NCBI GenBank assembly: GCA_029948255.1 | Contig: JALIZF010001816.1 | Span: 248,001-312,000 of the forward strand | Source: Telmatactis stephensoni | Lineage: Eukaryota; Cnidaria; Anthozoa; Actiniaria; Isophelliidae | Length of the DNA: 64,000 bases | Direction: 5' to 3' | Shown: positions 1-11,942 of the stretch, piece after piece | How the letters are laid out: each line of letters begins with the position of its first letter | Position numbering within the stretch: position 1 is the stretch's first letter | Translations under genes and position numbers: made by a program | The notes under the pieces: generated by a model | Seen by the model: the letters and a program-made list of their open reading frames with translations, nothing else | What the model was told of the DNA's origin: nothing | Databases searched by the model: none

Positions 1-1019
1 GAACATGTTTAAAAAGTTAACCCTAATTCGAAAAACCATCTTGAAAAAAAAATCGAGGGTTGCATGGATGTACACTCTACTAAGGCCTTATGTTCTGACC
101 CTCAGATAGAACAACTCAAGACAAAGAGGGTTCCGGTCTCCTTTTTCCAATCAGACGTCAGGGGGGGAAGTTTTGACATCACAAAGAAATGTCCTTTTGT
201 AACATAAAGGCACTTTAGGTTAAGAAAAAACCCTAAAAATCCTTTTTTTTACGTTAAATTCGTGTTCTCCGTACTTCATTTAGGAAAACCGTGCATTTTC
301 ATGCTTCTAGGAGCTTTTCTAGGGGTAGAAGTTATTAGGGGTCAGCCAACTCTCCCTTAAACTTGTCACGTAAGCAGACCCTGCAACAGATGTCCTTAAG
401 AATTAAACTTCCACAGAAGGAAGTTTGAGCATTGGTCTTAACTTTAAACCCATGCCTATGATTTTGGCCTGACAAACAGTTAAACGTAAAGAGGTGAGGT
501 TATGAAATTCCGAATTTCTTGGTAGGAGGTCATACAAGGGTTGTTTTGCCATGAAGAATAGATTTTGCGCATGATGTTGGTGCACAGCAGAGTAACAAAA
601 TTACGACAAAAAAGGATCGTGCCCAAGGCACGCACGATAATCGGGCATTTATGCACGATGCACGATCACTGATGCTCGATATTATATTATCATCGAGCCT
701 TCATCGAGCTTTTATCGAGCATTCAATTCAAAATGCGTTGACGCGTGTCTCACAGCCACAACCAGGGGAGTGATGTTTTTAAAAATTATTGCATGCGATA
801 CTTGTGCTTTTTGGGGCCTTTCATGCTTTAAATGACTCCCTTAAAGAAGAGCGTGTGTCTTCCCAATGTCATCTCAAAACGTTTTTGAGCATAAAGATGA
901 GTGGGAAGTTGCTTTTCTCCACTAAAATCTTCTTTTTTCAGTACCTTTATGGCATTCTCTATCTTGCCAATGGTAAGCCTAGTAGACGTTATTTCTCAAT
1001 TTTGATGAAAGATTCCACT
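1..1019. other. no gene seen
   Basis: No convincing coding sequence is seen. Around 615-720 there is a cluster of short related words (GCACGAT and ATCGAGC, each several times in both orientations), reported separately as a finding. Confidence 0.6.
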
Positions 1020-1790
1020 CTATGAAGGAGCAGTGGGAAGGTAATAATCAAGTAGCACTTCACAGTGAGCAGGCCAAAAGGAAGGATTGCTCTTGCATGT
1101 CTCTTTACAAGTGTTCTCAATACCATGCCACACCTTGCAAAAGTGTCGGGCAAAAGTTGAAGAGGGAGAAGTAGGCTTTGCTTTATCTTTGCTGTTGGTA
1201 TCACTAGATGTGTCTTCTATCTCTTCCAATTCTGGTATTCTTTTGCTTTCTTTGGATCATTGAAGTTGTTGATACAATCTTTCATGTTTCTGTACCTGTG
1301 GTGTTACTAGAACTGCAAAGCTGTTATCACTTACTGACGCAAAGCATCACTGTTACAAGAATTTACAATGTTTGTCAATTCCTTAGAGTTTATTGTATGC
1401 AAAGTGTGTACATCCTCTTGTGGAACAAGAGAAATCTAGTGACCCTCTTTGTTGCAAAGTTCATCCAAGACTTCTGGGGTGGTGACCTTGACTTCAACAT
1501 AGCCGGGGTTTGGATATGGCTGGCTACATAGGATGAAATTCCTTTATAATTTGAATAAGATTTTCTAGGTCTAGCCAGAGTCTAGGAATGTTTATGTCCA
1601 GATTATTTGGTTGTTTACGTTTTTCCTCTAAAAGATCAAACACACTGACATGCTTAGCAAGTAAAGGGAAAACAGAGATCAGCTCTTCTGCAGTCATAGC
1701 CTTGATAAATTCTTTTACGTATACTCTGCTTTGTCGGTTTATTGGAGGAACATTAACTCTTCAACTGCTTGTTTTGCTGGCTTTATCTGC
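1020..1790 (-). pseudogene. decayed coding block of unidentified protein
   Basis: Reading the minus strand from about 1770 to 1530 gives an uninterrupted protein-like stretch that includes NRQSRVYVKEFIKAMTAEEL and LLEEKRKQPNNL. It is followed, after a stop and a frame change, by another (YVEVKVTTPEVLDELCNKEG, about 1500-1400) and then by an open segment at 1020-1229 with several cysteines and histidines. The pieces sit in changing frames with several stops, so as it stands this is not translatable as one protein. The composition (mixed charge, few low-complexity runs) is that of real protein. I do not recognise the family. A transposon-derived ORF or a decayed host gene are both possible, and an intron rather than a frameshift between pieces cannot be excluded. 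Confidence 0.4.
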
Positions 1791-1799
1791 AAACTGGCA

Positions 1800-2520
1800 G
1801 TATAAAGACATACTGTAATCTAGATGGTTGTGCTGTTTACCTATTTACCCAAGCTTACATCAATTAACTGTTTTAAAGGAGCACACCTATTCATTAATTA
1901 ACACACTGAGAGCAAATATTATAACTGTGAAATAGCTAGCCTACTGAATAATACTAAATCGTTAGTACTGTCTCATATTGGTTATATTATTTGCACTCTA
2001 ATATACCAAATTCATATAATCATTAATTTTGTTCTCTTCCTTTGGTTTGAAAAGTTGTCCAAGTTTTAATTATTCCATTTTCAGCATTGTGCATCCAGTG
2101 TCATCTTAAATTACTGCAAAATTTATCCTTGTCTTTACAAAGTTTTCCTTTTCCAGTACGTTTGTTGGTCTAAATTTTTTAAGTGTCCGAAGACATTTTT
2201 GTGACTTGTAAGAAAATCACGTGACAATTATATATGATCATTTAAAACAATGAGGGGAAGTGTAAGCAAACATCTAGTTTTATAAGATTTGTCTTACCTC
2301 TTGCTTTGGCAATCAGTGTGCAGGAAATTTTTCTTAGTGTTTTCTAAGACTCCTGTCATTAATATACAAAGCTGGACAATCGATCCCAGCACTTGAACGA
2401 TTTAGGCATGTTGACAGACTACTTGACACTACTAAACTACATAATTGTCTGAGTGAATGTTGAAAATTGCTTGGTTTAGACAGCGACTGCAGTGATCACA
2501 ATGACTACCTTGGTGCGTAC
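1800..2520. other. no gene seen
   Basis: AT-rich sequence without a supportable coding region. Confidence 0.5.
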
Positions 2521-2526
2521 ATGTAA

Positions 2527-2736
2527 GCACTGATCTTTTTGGCTGTAGCTGACTTCCTAGTCACTGTGGTTGCCCAGCCTATTCTTGTTGCTTTTCTTGG
2601 AGCCAGTCTTGGAGGTACTTGCCTTGATTTAGTAGAGTTACTGTTTAGACGTGTTACCAATATTTTATGGTCAGCATCAGTGCTTCATCTATGCTTCATA
2701 AGTGTAGACAGAGATTTGCTCATAACAAAGTCCTGA
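2527..2736 (+). pseudogene. rhodopsin-type GPCR fragment (TM2-TM3)
   Basis: The reading frame contains LAVADFLVTVVAQPILVAF, which matches the conserved LxxxD core of transmembrane helix 2 of class A GPCRs. It continues through an extracellular loop with a cysteine (GGTCLD) and a hydrophobic TM3, and ends in SVDRDLLITKS, the position of the DRY box. A stop codon (TAA, 2524-2526) lies just upstream in frame, and the frame stops shortly after the DRD motif, so helices 1 and 4-7 are missing here. In class A receptors the DRY arginine couples to the G protein; here Tyr is replaced by Asp. Anthozoans carry large families of intron-poor amine/opsin-like receptors, so a dead tandem copy or one exon of a broken gene is the likely explanation. 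No ligand class can be assigned. Confidence 0.6.
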
Positions 2737-2739
2737 ACT

Positions 2740-4940
2740 ACCAGGCAGTAAACCCATTAGACTGCTAATGGAAAGCGTCCACCCCCAGCTGAAAGCTGCA
2801 CTTTTGGTAGTTAAGACGTTCCGGCCGTGCTTTTGTCTTATAAAAAGAACTGGCATCCACGATACAATAAAATTAAAGGCGCTTTATAAGCGCATGTGCC
2901 TGCTTAGTGTTTAAATATCTGTGGAATGAGGGCATGCGTATTGTATGGGTTGTGTAGTTGGATGTTTTTTTTATTGTTAAATGAATTTAGCTGGAGTGGT
3001 TTTGATAGAGTGATTTTCATAAACCCGTGAAAGACATTATAGCGTAATAAATAACATTACACTGTTATTCCTTTGTTTTCTATTGTTCCAATCTGGTTAT
3101 TTCTAATTGATAAGTAACTTTTTTTACGAGTTTCTGAAAACCCTGCTTGACCCGTGAAACAAAAGTTAATTAGCTGGTAATAGTGATGTTCAAAAACCTG
3201 TGAAACAATTGATTAGTTCACAATAAATTTATAATTGATTTCATTAACTTTTTCATTAACTGAAAACAATCTGGGAAATGATACATGAGTATATATATAA
3301 TCTGGATTTTTAAAACTTATACAATGATTTCAAAACTTATAAACTGGAACAATATATTATTAATAAAAATGTATCTGATATGCATATATTTCTTTATCTC
3401 AGCAAATATTAAAAATATGATGGCACTTATAATGTATATAATTGATTTATATTGACTAACATACGACTAGCATCATTATAAAAGCTTTATGAAATAATAA
3501 CACTTTATGAAATAATATCAACATTGTAACAATAAAAAATGATTAAGGAAAATGATGCTAGTATATAGCTCTAGAAAATAACTCTAAGAGAAGATTATTT
3601 CTGTTACATGTTTCTTCTTATCATAAGTCAATGTGATTTGAGGAAGTTTAAACAAGAAATCTGTTATTCCTTTGACATTGAAGTTGTTTTGTGTTCTGTT
3701 TGAGGTTTGTTTGTCCTTGTGTAAAGTCACGTTGCATGAAAGTGTCGTCGAGTGTCGAGTTGCATCTTGACGTTTGGGAAGAATATTCGAGCCATGTCGT
3801 TGCAAACAAGCACCTAAAACCTTGAAAATACTTTTCATTACACCGAGCAGTAGTGTAAGAAAGCTGTAATAAACAAGAATTAACGATAAAAGTAATGTAA
3901 ATACACTCACCAGCAGCACTACACCAGATTCCACCACAAGCGCCACGAGGAAAGAAAGCTCAGCGATCGATCAAAGTTATTGGGGGAGACGATAGCGCTT
4001 TCAAGGGGCACCGTGACGTATTTCGTCGATTCCATTGTGACGTCAAGTTACTTACCATCCCGATGACAAGAAAACAACGAAATTATTGACCGCTGTAGCG
4101 ACAAACAGATGCTTCTCATTGTTTTGGTAAAGTTGTAGCTTAATAATAACAATGATATACGCACAGGGATCTAGAACTGGCAAATGTATTATCATTGTTG
4201 TGTTGGCTTTGAATGCGCGTAACCCCAGTTTCTGGTTTCTTCTTCCCAACCCCTCTTCAAACCCTGAGCTATCACAAGAAAGTTTATTGATCGATAATCT
4301 TGTCCTTATTACACATATATATTTGAAATATATTTTTATTTTACTGATTGTTCAGAACATGATTTGAATTGTAAACAATGACGTAAAAAGCACATTTAGT
4401 CATAATGGTTCACTGTAATCATCATGAAGCAATTGACTTTTTCTCATATTTTTAGCTTCAAAAAGAGCCGTTTATAATGTCAGAGTGTATAACTACTGAT
4501 CCTGATCACAGTGGTGTTTATTGTACACATGCCTGTAGAGAGAGAGTGTAATAAATCATTTAGAACCTTTTTCCTGCAAATCAAACTTATATTGATTACG
4601 AGTATACTAGTAGTCCCTAAAATTATTTGAAATAAATTTCAAAGATCTTTGTTCTGTTGAAATTCGACAATTCAGCTAAGCTGGAATGTTGGTAGCTCAG
4701 GCTTGCAAAAAAGTTAAGTAATCAAGTCATTAACATCTGAGCTTAAGATACTATCTTGAAATTCTGAATTGATTGTTTGCAAGGACCGGATAAAAATGTA
4801 GGGAATTATGAGATTATTCCACTTTCTCATGAGGCAAAACGCTTTATGAGGTAAAGCACTTCTTCGTGCAGTGGAAAGCCTTCTGAAAGACCATTGAAAG
4901 GAGGGCATCAAAGTTGTAGCTCATGTTTAGCTTGTGTACC
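2740..4940. other. no gene seen
   Basis: AT-rich, no supportable gene. At 4010-4045 two CRE-like TGACGT words lie near each other, and a splice-donor-like CTG|GTGAGTG sits on the minus strand near 3905, but no in-frame ATG precedes it, so no exon is called. Confidence 0.4.
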
Positions 4941-4944
4941 TTAG

Positions 4945-5021
4945 CATGTTTAACTCAGCTTGTGTACCTTAACATTCGAACACGCACCACTAAGAAAGAA
5001 CACAAGCTGAGTTAAGCATGC
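4945..5021. repeat. inverted repeat (hairpin)
   Basis: Left arm about 4945-4970 reads CATGTTTAACTCAGCTTGTG; right arm about 5000-5021 is its near-exact reverse complement (CACAAGCTGAGTTAAGCATG). The spacer is about 35 bp and carries a second copy of the GCTTGTGTACCTTA word seen just upstream. Confidence 0.6.
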
Positions 5022-5024
5022 CCG

Positions 5025-6460
5025 ATTTAATAATCATGAATCTGCAACTCGCGAGTGCTTCCACGGATCATGGGCCTATTAGGCTGGATCATGGGTCACA
5101 GAATACCTCTTTACCTCCCTGCTGATCGTTTGTCTTCAATCGATCACAAGCCAAAAGGATAACAAATGTAAAGTCCATCGAATACAAGGTTCTCAGTGTT
5201 TTGTTGTTAAAGTTTGATTTTGAGCAATTGCGAGTTTCATTATCACGACAACAATGATAAATCCAGATAATTTGAAACTTATAAAAACACACTGCTCATA
5301 AATAAAAAGAAATCATAAAATCTTCAGGGCAAATGGAAGTAAAATTATATTCAAAGTTTTCTTGATAAAATCTGTTGTTCACGAAATCAATTGACGATCA
5401 ACAACTTCAGAGTATTATAATCACGGCAAAATCTTGATCTTAAAAATTCAATAACAACTTGCATCTGGGTAAAAAAATACAAGAACAACAGTTTTCTACG
5501 ATATTTTTGCTTAAAATGGATTAGAAGTTCTGCTTGAATATGGAGTCAACTGTTAATTGAATTCATTTGAGACACCGTGTAATATACAAATTTGCTTAAG
5601 TTCACACACAAGTGATCAGTTGTCAAGCAAAGCAGGGCCATAACTATGGAGCGCTTTTGTTCTTTTTTTAATGAAATCATGAAAAATTAATACCAAACAT
5701 TAATGTTTAGACTAAAATAATATGTTTGGCGTAAGTTTGGGAAGAACAAAGTAGTAAAGTATTCTTTTTGTGGTTACTCCCGTCTAAAGGACAGAGTACC
5801 ACTATGCTATGGCGCGATGTAAGGGTGGAAGTCTGTAACACCCGAACGTCCGACTCTTTTCCGAGATTGGTCCGATCTTCGGATGCTGATCTTCAGGATA
5901 ACACAGAAAACATATGTTTCAAAATAGCTAGCTAGAAGGAAAATCAATGAATTTTACTGTCGTTACTATTAAGGCACATAAACGTGTCGGAGAACACATG
6001 CTCTAGAACTGATACAAACTGAACATTGAACATTACATATAGCTTGAAATACCATTGAGTAGAAGCACTCTCAGACATATCCAATTCAATACACACGAAA
6101 AATTAAATACAGACGTTATTAAAGGAGAAGTCAGCAACAAAAATCTTTGTCACTCCAACATCAAAGTCAACCAAGCTTTTAGTGTTCGTACTCTATCATC
6201 ACTGACAAGAGTCAAAGAAGATAAACAAATGAAGACATTTTGAAAGCCGCTGTCCCAAGCGCCGTGAAGGCCGCCATCGAGTCCGCCTGTCCGCTAGCCA
6301 AAAACAGCAACAGAAAGGGATATTTAGCTAGTTTTATTGGATTAGTGTTTTATGAAGCAATTTCTTTTATATTTATAGCGACATTTTAGAAAGAAGCATT
6401 CTTGCATTTGTTTTGTAACCACACTGACAATAAATATACTAAAAATCACCATTCGAAAAA
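5025..6460. other. no gene seen
   Basis: No supportable coding region. The longest open stretch (6055-6243) has no family features. Confidence 0.5.
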
Positions 6461-6465
6461 GTGTA

Positions 6466-6552
6466 ACTCCTGCATGGTCGAGTGGATAAACTATGGCTTC
6501 GCAAGCGAAAGGTTCAGAGTTCGTGCCACGGCCACGACGGTGATTGATTTTT
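6466..6552 (+). repeat. tRNA-like sequence, possible SINE head
   Basis: The stretch has a box A-like TGGTCGAGTGG, a loop-like TTCGCAA, a box B-like GGTTCAGAGTTCG and is followed by runs of T (6548-6565) that could stop RNA polymerase III. The arms do not fold into a clean cloverleaf, so a functional tRNA is not supported. A tRNA-derived SINE or a decayed tRNA is the better guess. Confidence 0.3.
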
Positions 6553-7731
6553 TTTGTCACTTTTTTTTCACACATTTTTTTCTTTTATAGCTAAGGACTC
6601 TATTTTCGCTAAAGAAATTATTGATTTATTGATTTAGATTTTTGTCTTCAAATGAAAACTTTTATTTTACTAAAATATATTGTTTGGGCTTCCTGTGGTC
6701 ATTTCGGTCAATCCACGAGTTACTTCGCCATTGGCGGGGATTGTAGCTACTCCCGTAGCCAGAGTACAACTATTTGCAACTAAATGTTACAAAATTTGGA
6801 GTAACCACATGAGCTCTTTGAGCGCCTTTAATTTATGGAGACAACAGTACTTTAGAACATTTTCTACTGTACCAAGCCTGTATCCCCACATGCATTGGTT
6901 TGGAGGACTCCAGAAAACCCCTCGATTATTTCCATACTTAACTATTTACTCTAGATCTTATACGATTTTTAGTTCCATTATAAACCCGCTTGGTTACGAA
7001 ATCCTACACGTATAAAAGCTAACAAAACCTCGTGGTCTGGATGAGATGTTACGTCACGCCAGACTATCGTTTGCAAAAATTTATACTATTACAGACTTGT
7101 GTCTCGAAATCATGCATCCCAAACAGATTGAGATCTCAGACAAGTATCAAGTGACATTAATCAACACCGGAACCAAACTGCAAGAATAGTGACACTGCTT
7201 GTTTTGCTTTCAGCAACAAGTATTCAATAAAACCAATTCTTGTCATTGTTTAACATTCAACCAACCTTTCATAAACTGAACAAAAGTTTCTTTGTGACTT
7301 TCTCCTCTTCTGATGCCTTTTTTTCAGATTTGTAGTCAATGAAGGCAAGATGGGCACCTTCAATTCAATGACAAATCAATATCAGTATGGCAATCTGCAC
7401 AACGTAATATAACTCTAATAATAACTTTATATATGTTAACTTCATTTACACATTGATATACACTTTTGTACATGTAAACTTTGACGTTTGTCAGTCTAAA
7501 AACAGAAAAACGAGAATAAATGTACTGTAATGATGTATTGAAAGACATTCGTACTACTTACTCAAAAAATTGGAAATGCAGTGACAAGTCGTCCCCCTTC
7601 AGTAATGACTTTTCCCCCCATGGGCTACCTGTCCAACCATGGATTCCCACTTGGTATGAATATTTCTTAATGTAGACCCATCTAAAGAATAGACAGAGAA
7701 AAAGTGATTGGTAATGGGGCCTTATTTATAA

Positions 7732-7749
7732 GGGGGGGGGGGGGGGGGG
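7732..7749 (+). repeat. poly-G tract (18 G)
   Basis: Uninterrupted run of 18 G. One of six such runs of at least 13 in this window. Confidence 0.95.
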
Positions 7750-9636
7750 ACAGAGAGAAAATCTTACCTTTGAGGATGGGTTGGGTGAGCATACCTTTTG
7801 TTGGGTGATATATAGTTCTTTCTATATAGATTCTTACATTTGTAGCTGTGAAGTATGATCTCTCCCACATGGCATGCAGTGTGTTGTCTCTATGTGATGG
7901 TTCATGGTAAGTTGTGGCATGAGCTAAGAGTGTGCCTATAGTCATTGTAGAAAATGATGGTTGAAATTTTTGCTTTTACGTAGGATAACGGCTTTATTTT
8001 GAAATGTTGTTACAGTTACATTTGTTTTTTTTAATTTTCTGAACTGGAATGTTCAAACAGATTATGAATCTAATTATACCTCAATTGATGGGTCAATGAA
8101 CTGTTCAGGGTCTGTTTCTTTCGTTGATGTGTTTTTAGTTTTCATCCAACAATAGATAGAAGTCAAGCTAAAATGTTAATCCATAAGATCAAAAGTGAAA
8201 CCCGCAAAAGATTTCTTATAAGATTAAAAGGTTTCATTGACTATATTAATTTTAACATTTGCTTGAAAATAACTAAATTACCATATAACAATGTAAAAAC
8301 AGTACTAAATCAATTGCTGACCAATGAAGGACGCATTTAAGTGTTAAACATCCTTTTAGTGCCTTTAAATACTTGGATATATTAGGGGAATTTTCAAAAA
8401 GGGAAAACCAATTAAATTCTCTGGGCTTTGAGCTTATTAACAAATAAATACTTACCAGATACCATAATTGTTTAGTCACCTTCTGTGATTTTATCATCTT
8501 CATGGTATTAAGGTTTGCTTTCAGAAACCTCTCTTGGCAAACACCAAGATTAAGCTCTTTGAGCCAGTACTCAACAAGAAGTTTATCAACTATATCAAAA
8601 AAAAATGTGAATACTTAAATACATTTAACTTGAATTAGACCAATCCCTCTTAACCTGAACATTTTAATAAGTATAAGACTTCGAATCGCCTTCTATTTAA
8701 CAAAACTTGAATAACATATATACTTTGTCTAATAATTTGTATCTTTATAAACATTCTTTACAGTTCGATACAACCTTAATACCTTTTGGATACCCCAAAA
8801 TTGGTCAGAGGAGCGATTTTTGTATTTTTATATTTTATTATAGAGAAGATAAAGATCTATGACTTCCAAAAATAATTATTTCGATAGCTATTTTTAATAA
8901 CAATGGTGAAGTGTTATAATCTGCTGGAATCAACAGATTTGCTTCTTGACATTTGGGACATTTTTGCGGTTTTCTCGGAAGTGAATTTCGGCTCAATGAG
9001 CCGTGCATTTTGAGTTTCTTGTCATAGGGAATTCAACCGATTCCTCTAAAAATTGGTAGAGATCATCCTCAATAGTTGATATCCAAAAGTGTGTCTCAGA
9101 TTTTTAATTATTTGCTTGGTTCAAAAATTATTATCGATTTTGTGTCGGATACAGCTATTTTAGTGGTGTAGCAACTTTATGAGGGCATAACAGAGCAACA
9201 GGGCAACTAATCAAAATTCTGAGACACACTTTTGACAAGTGATATCTTGTGATCTCGAAAAGCTTATAACTAACATATTTGGATAAATTCCTGTTGACAT
9301 GGAACTCTGCAAAGAGACATGCGTCAAAATCTGAATAATTGGCTCTAAACACAAAGGAAAAATCTATTTTGAAATATAACAAGAAGGAATCGTTTCTAAA
9401 TTTATTCAGCTTTCTGAAAATGTCTACTTTTATGGGGTTTTTACCTCAAAGCCTTTGCGCTATAAAGAATTGAATGCAGACTGGTCGCTAGGGTACCCTG
9501 ATACCTTAATAAACATATTAATTTCTATACAACGATATTCAAGATGGAAAGTTGTGTACACCTTCACATGACATCATCACATTATAAGCCCAAGACAACA
9601 GCCCACTTGAACATATCGCAATATGGGTCAAGTGGG
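7750..9636. other. no gene seen
   Basis: AT-rich sequence without a supportable gene on either strand. Confidence 0.5.
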
Positions 9637-9927
9637 TCAGTGACCCAAATTCGATGAGGTTTGTGAAGATTGATCCGCTACAAAAGCATACAAAAGATCT
9701 CGTTCTTTTCCCCCATAGGACGAAGCGGCGTTATTGGTACTCTCATCTGCATGCTGGCTTGCACTGCCTGCCGACATAGCGCTGCGGACAGCCGTCGCTA
9801 TCATCTCAGCTAACTTGTCAGGATCTAATCCACTAGTAGTTAGGGCTTGTTGTGGGCAAACCTCAGCCATATCAGATGATGGGGCTGCTCTTTTACGTCT
9901 TAGTCTGATAGGAGGCATGCTTAACAA
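9637..9927 (-). pseudogene. retroelement-type ORF fragment, unidentified
   Basis: This 96-residue open frame begins MLSMPPIRLRRKRAAPSS (basic), passes through PDKLAEMIATAVRSAM (predicted amphipathic helix) and ends in a Ser/Thr-rich tail. It directly continues, out of frame, the SGNH-type fragment that ends at about 9893. A basic N-terminus followed by a helical segment is common in ORFs of DIRS, Crypton and LINE elements, but no catalytic domain is present, so the family is not certain. Confidence 0.35.
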
Positions 9928-10078
9928 TTCCTAGCCAACTTATAGTCACCGGTTCAGTCAAATTTAAATTCCGATCGTATGCGGGAGTATTTTTCTCAAT
10001 AAATTCACAAAGACGGCGAATAAAGGAATGCCCTAGTATAAGAACACGAGGATGGTCCATTATTAGGAAAGGGGGCAA
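9893..10078 (-). pseudogene. SGNH/GDSL-hydrolase-like N-terminal fragment
   Basis: The frame contains HPRVLILGHSFIRRLCEFI, which resembles block I of SGNH (GDSL) hydrolases with GHS around the nucleophile serine after a beta strand. After about 50 residues it ends at a junction (SWLGI, followed by unrelated sequence) where the next conserved block would be expected. SGNH-type domains are found in ORFs of several animal retrotransposons, and the neighbouring fragment at 9637-9927 on the same strand fits an element remnant. Blocks III and V, with the catalytic Asp/His, are absent, so no active enzyme can be made. Confidence 0.5.
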
Positions 10079-10709
10079 AAATGAGGATCAACAAAGACAA
10101 ACTGAGTGGAAAAGAAATGAAATGTACACTCACTTGCCTTTGAAATTCTCCTTCAGATTCCTGCATGTAAAATATACATCAATTACACCCTACATCAATT
10201 TGGAGATTGCATTAGTATTTACCGTACCCTGCTAAATTGCCGAACGGCTTGGTCTCGCTTCATCTGCATAAAAACTTCCCAAAGATATAACACCACACAT
10301 TTCATTCTCCTTTTTATATCACTTTTCTTTATAACCAATAATTATTTTGCAAGAAATAATGTACACACGCTCCTTTTCATACTAGTACTATTTTCAGAAA
10401 AGGGCCTACAACATCTTAATATTCATAAGGCTTTATTACTAACCAAACGTAATTTCAAATGTAAACTGTAAATCAAATTTATTTTTATTACACCTTTCAG
10501 ATTACTTCATTGTGCGCTGTTTATATATCAGCTAAAAGTTATAAGACAGTAAATACAATTGATCAATATATATTTGGAAATAAAAGTTGGTTTTGTTATA
10601 AAACTGAGATTGATATAATTAGAGGTGGGTATTGTTCTATGTATTGAAATTATAAGTACTGTAATATAGGGTATATTAGCGGACAAGATGGTTTTCATAG
10701 GAGGCTTCC

Positions 10710-10904
10710 ATGGGATTCGGTTTTAATAAATCACAAATAAATTTTATATTGTCTGGAAATGTGGAATTAAATCCAGGTCCGATAATTCAAAATAACAGTT
10801 CACTGTCAGTGATATCAAATACCAGTGCCAATTTGCTGCTCAACGTCGGGCTCTTCAACCTGTGCGATTTGTTTGCGGTATCTTTGATGCCGATTTGTTG
10901 GTAG
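10710..10904 (+). pseudogene. LINE-type ORF N-terminus with 2A-like peptide
   Basis: From the ATG at 10710 the first 25 residues end in LSGNVELNPGP. 2A peptides have the consensus D(V/I)ExNPGP and make the ribosome skip the last Gly-Pro bond; this copy has Asn for the first Asp and otherwise matches. 2A-like peptides at the N-terminus of ORFs are known from non-LTR retrotransposons of marine invertebrates, where they may steer the upstream peptide to a different site. Downstream the frame becomes low quality and ends after 64 residues, so this is a truncated or decayed 5' end. The position of the motif close to the ATG is as expected for the LINE type. Confidence 0.55.
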
Positions 10905-11195
10905 CGTTCTGCTTCTAAAAAGTAATAATGATTTAATAATAATAGAATTATAAACTTTATTATTATCTCCATATTTTCTTAAATTCTCTGGGTTTCATTC
11001 CAATCACGTCTTGAGCAGGCCAAGTCTGTGTTCTGCCAAGGATCTGTTGTTCTGTAGTTGTGGTGGGTTGATTTTCAATGGAAGTGTTATTTGGTAATGA
11101 CCGTTTACCAGTTCAATAGAATTTGACATGATGCTGAGTGCCTTTTCATTTTGCAAAATTGACGATTGAGTCGCATAGCTTGAGTCATTGAACTC

Positions 11196-11508
11196 TTAAT
11201 TGCAGTACTCAGCAAATCTTTTACTGGGTTCGTTGGTTGCATAAACAGAGTTCACAGTCAGGACTATGTCTTCCCGTCTACTTAAGGGTCCACTCTTACC
11301 ATTTGTGTTAATAAACGCCTTCCAGACCCTGCTAGGCCAGTTACAGCAATTGACAATACCAATAGAACAAGAAGTTGAGCAACCCATCGGAAGGCAGCAA
11401 TGATAATAATATTTACCTTCCCAATTCATGCTCATTAAGTGAAAATCATTAGGGTTAACAGGAATTATCCAAAAAGCGGATTTTATGTCAGTTTTTGCTA
11501 ATCAGCAG
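11196..11508 (-). pseudogene. reverse transcriptase fragment, DIRS-like
   Basis: Reading from about 11505 the frame gives LAKTDIKSAFWIIPVNPNDF, the first catalytic-Asp motif of reverse transcriptase (D-x-K-S-A-F-x-x-I-P). It is followed by MNWEGKYYYHCCLPMGCSTS, the LPMG..S block typical of DIRS and related elements. After CSIG the sequence no longer follows the family, and the YxDD block is missing. The fragment is preceded without gap by a BEL/Pao-like piece in another frame, so it is a chimera of two elements or a badly rearranged copy. Ty3/Gypsy origin is the alternative. Confidence 0.55.
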
Positions 11509-11712
11509 AACCAAAACCCGTGATATGAAAACCACTCTCACCTTGTCTGGTTTTTGTGGGTGAAAGACTGGGTGGTGCAGCAGATACCAAGTCACTGCTT
11601 TCTTGCAGTTGATTCTCTGGTCTCCTGAGAATCTGGAAGAGATCTTCCATAAAATCACCATATTTTCTTTACTTGGTTTTATTGTTACATCTTGTTCATG
11701 AATTACGTCCAC
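11500..11712 (-). pseudogene. reverse transcriptase N-terminal fragment, BEL/Pao-like
   Basis: The frame contains TWYLLHHPVFHPQKPDKVRV followed by VF. BEL/Pao polyproteins typically carry a YLPHH..V..P....KVRVVFD block at the start of the reverse transcriptase, and this is close to it. The match ends abruptly after VVF, where the aspartate should follow, and joins the DIRS-like fragment. Too short to place further. Confidence 0.45.
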
Positions 11713-11744
11713 CGTCTCCTCATTCTTGATCAGGCAATTCGCAA

Positions 11745-11942
11745 TTATCTCATTATCATCGTCACATACTGCATCAGTTTCCTTTTCAATGATTGAATTT
11801 CACGAATTTGCAATGATTTAATATGTGTGTCAAGATGTCTTATGAAGTCGCTTCGACGGCTGACAACAGATGGGCATTCTGAGCAATCAGGAAAATGGGT
11901 GGCTTTGTCTTTTTGTGAACGACAGCCAAGATTACACCACAT
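11745..11942 (-). pseudogene. open frame with CxxC/HxxxH-type zinc motif
   Basis: The 65-residue frame contains DCSECPSVVSRRSDFIRHLD followed by TH, a possible C2H2 finger (C-x2-C, then H-x3-H after about 12 residues). It is upstream of, and on the same strand as, the BEL-like fragment. It may be an N-terminal piece of an element ORF. No further homology is recognised. Confidence 0.35.

Noticed and set aside
3584..3946. 120-residue minus-strand frame with a hydrophobic N-terminus
   Set aside because: The apparent start codon is GTG, not ATG. A donor-like GTGAGTG cuts the frame after a dozen codons, and the rest has no protein features.
6466..6552. Functional tRNA gene
   Set aside because: Boxes A and B are suggestive but the acceptor and anticodon stems do not pair. 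Listed only as tRNA-like.
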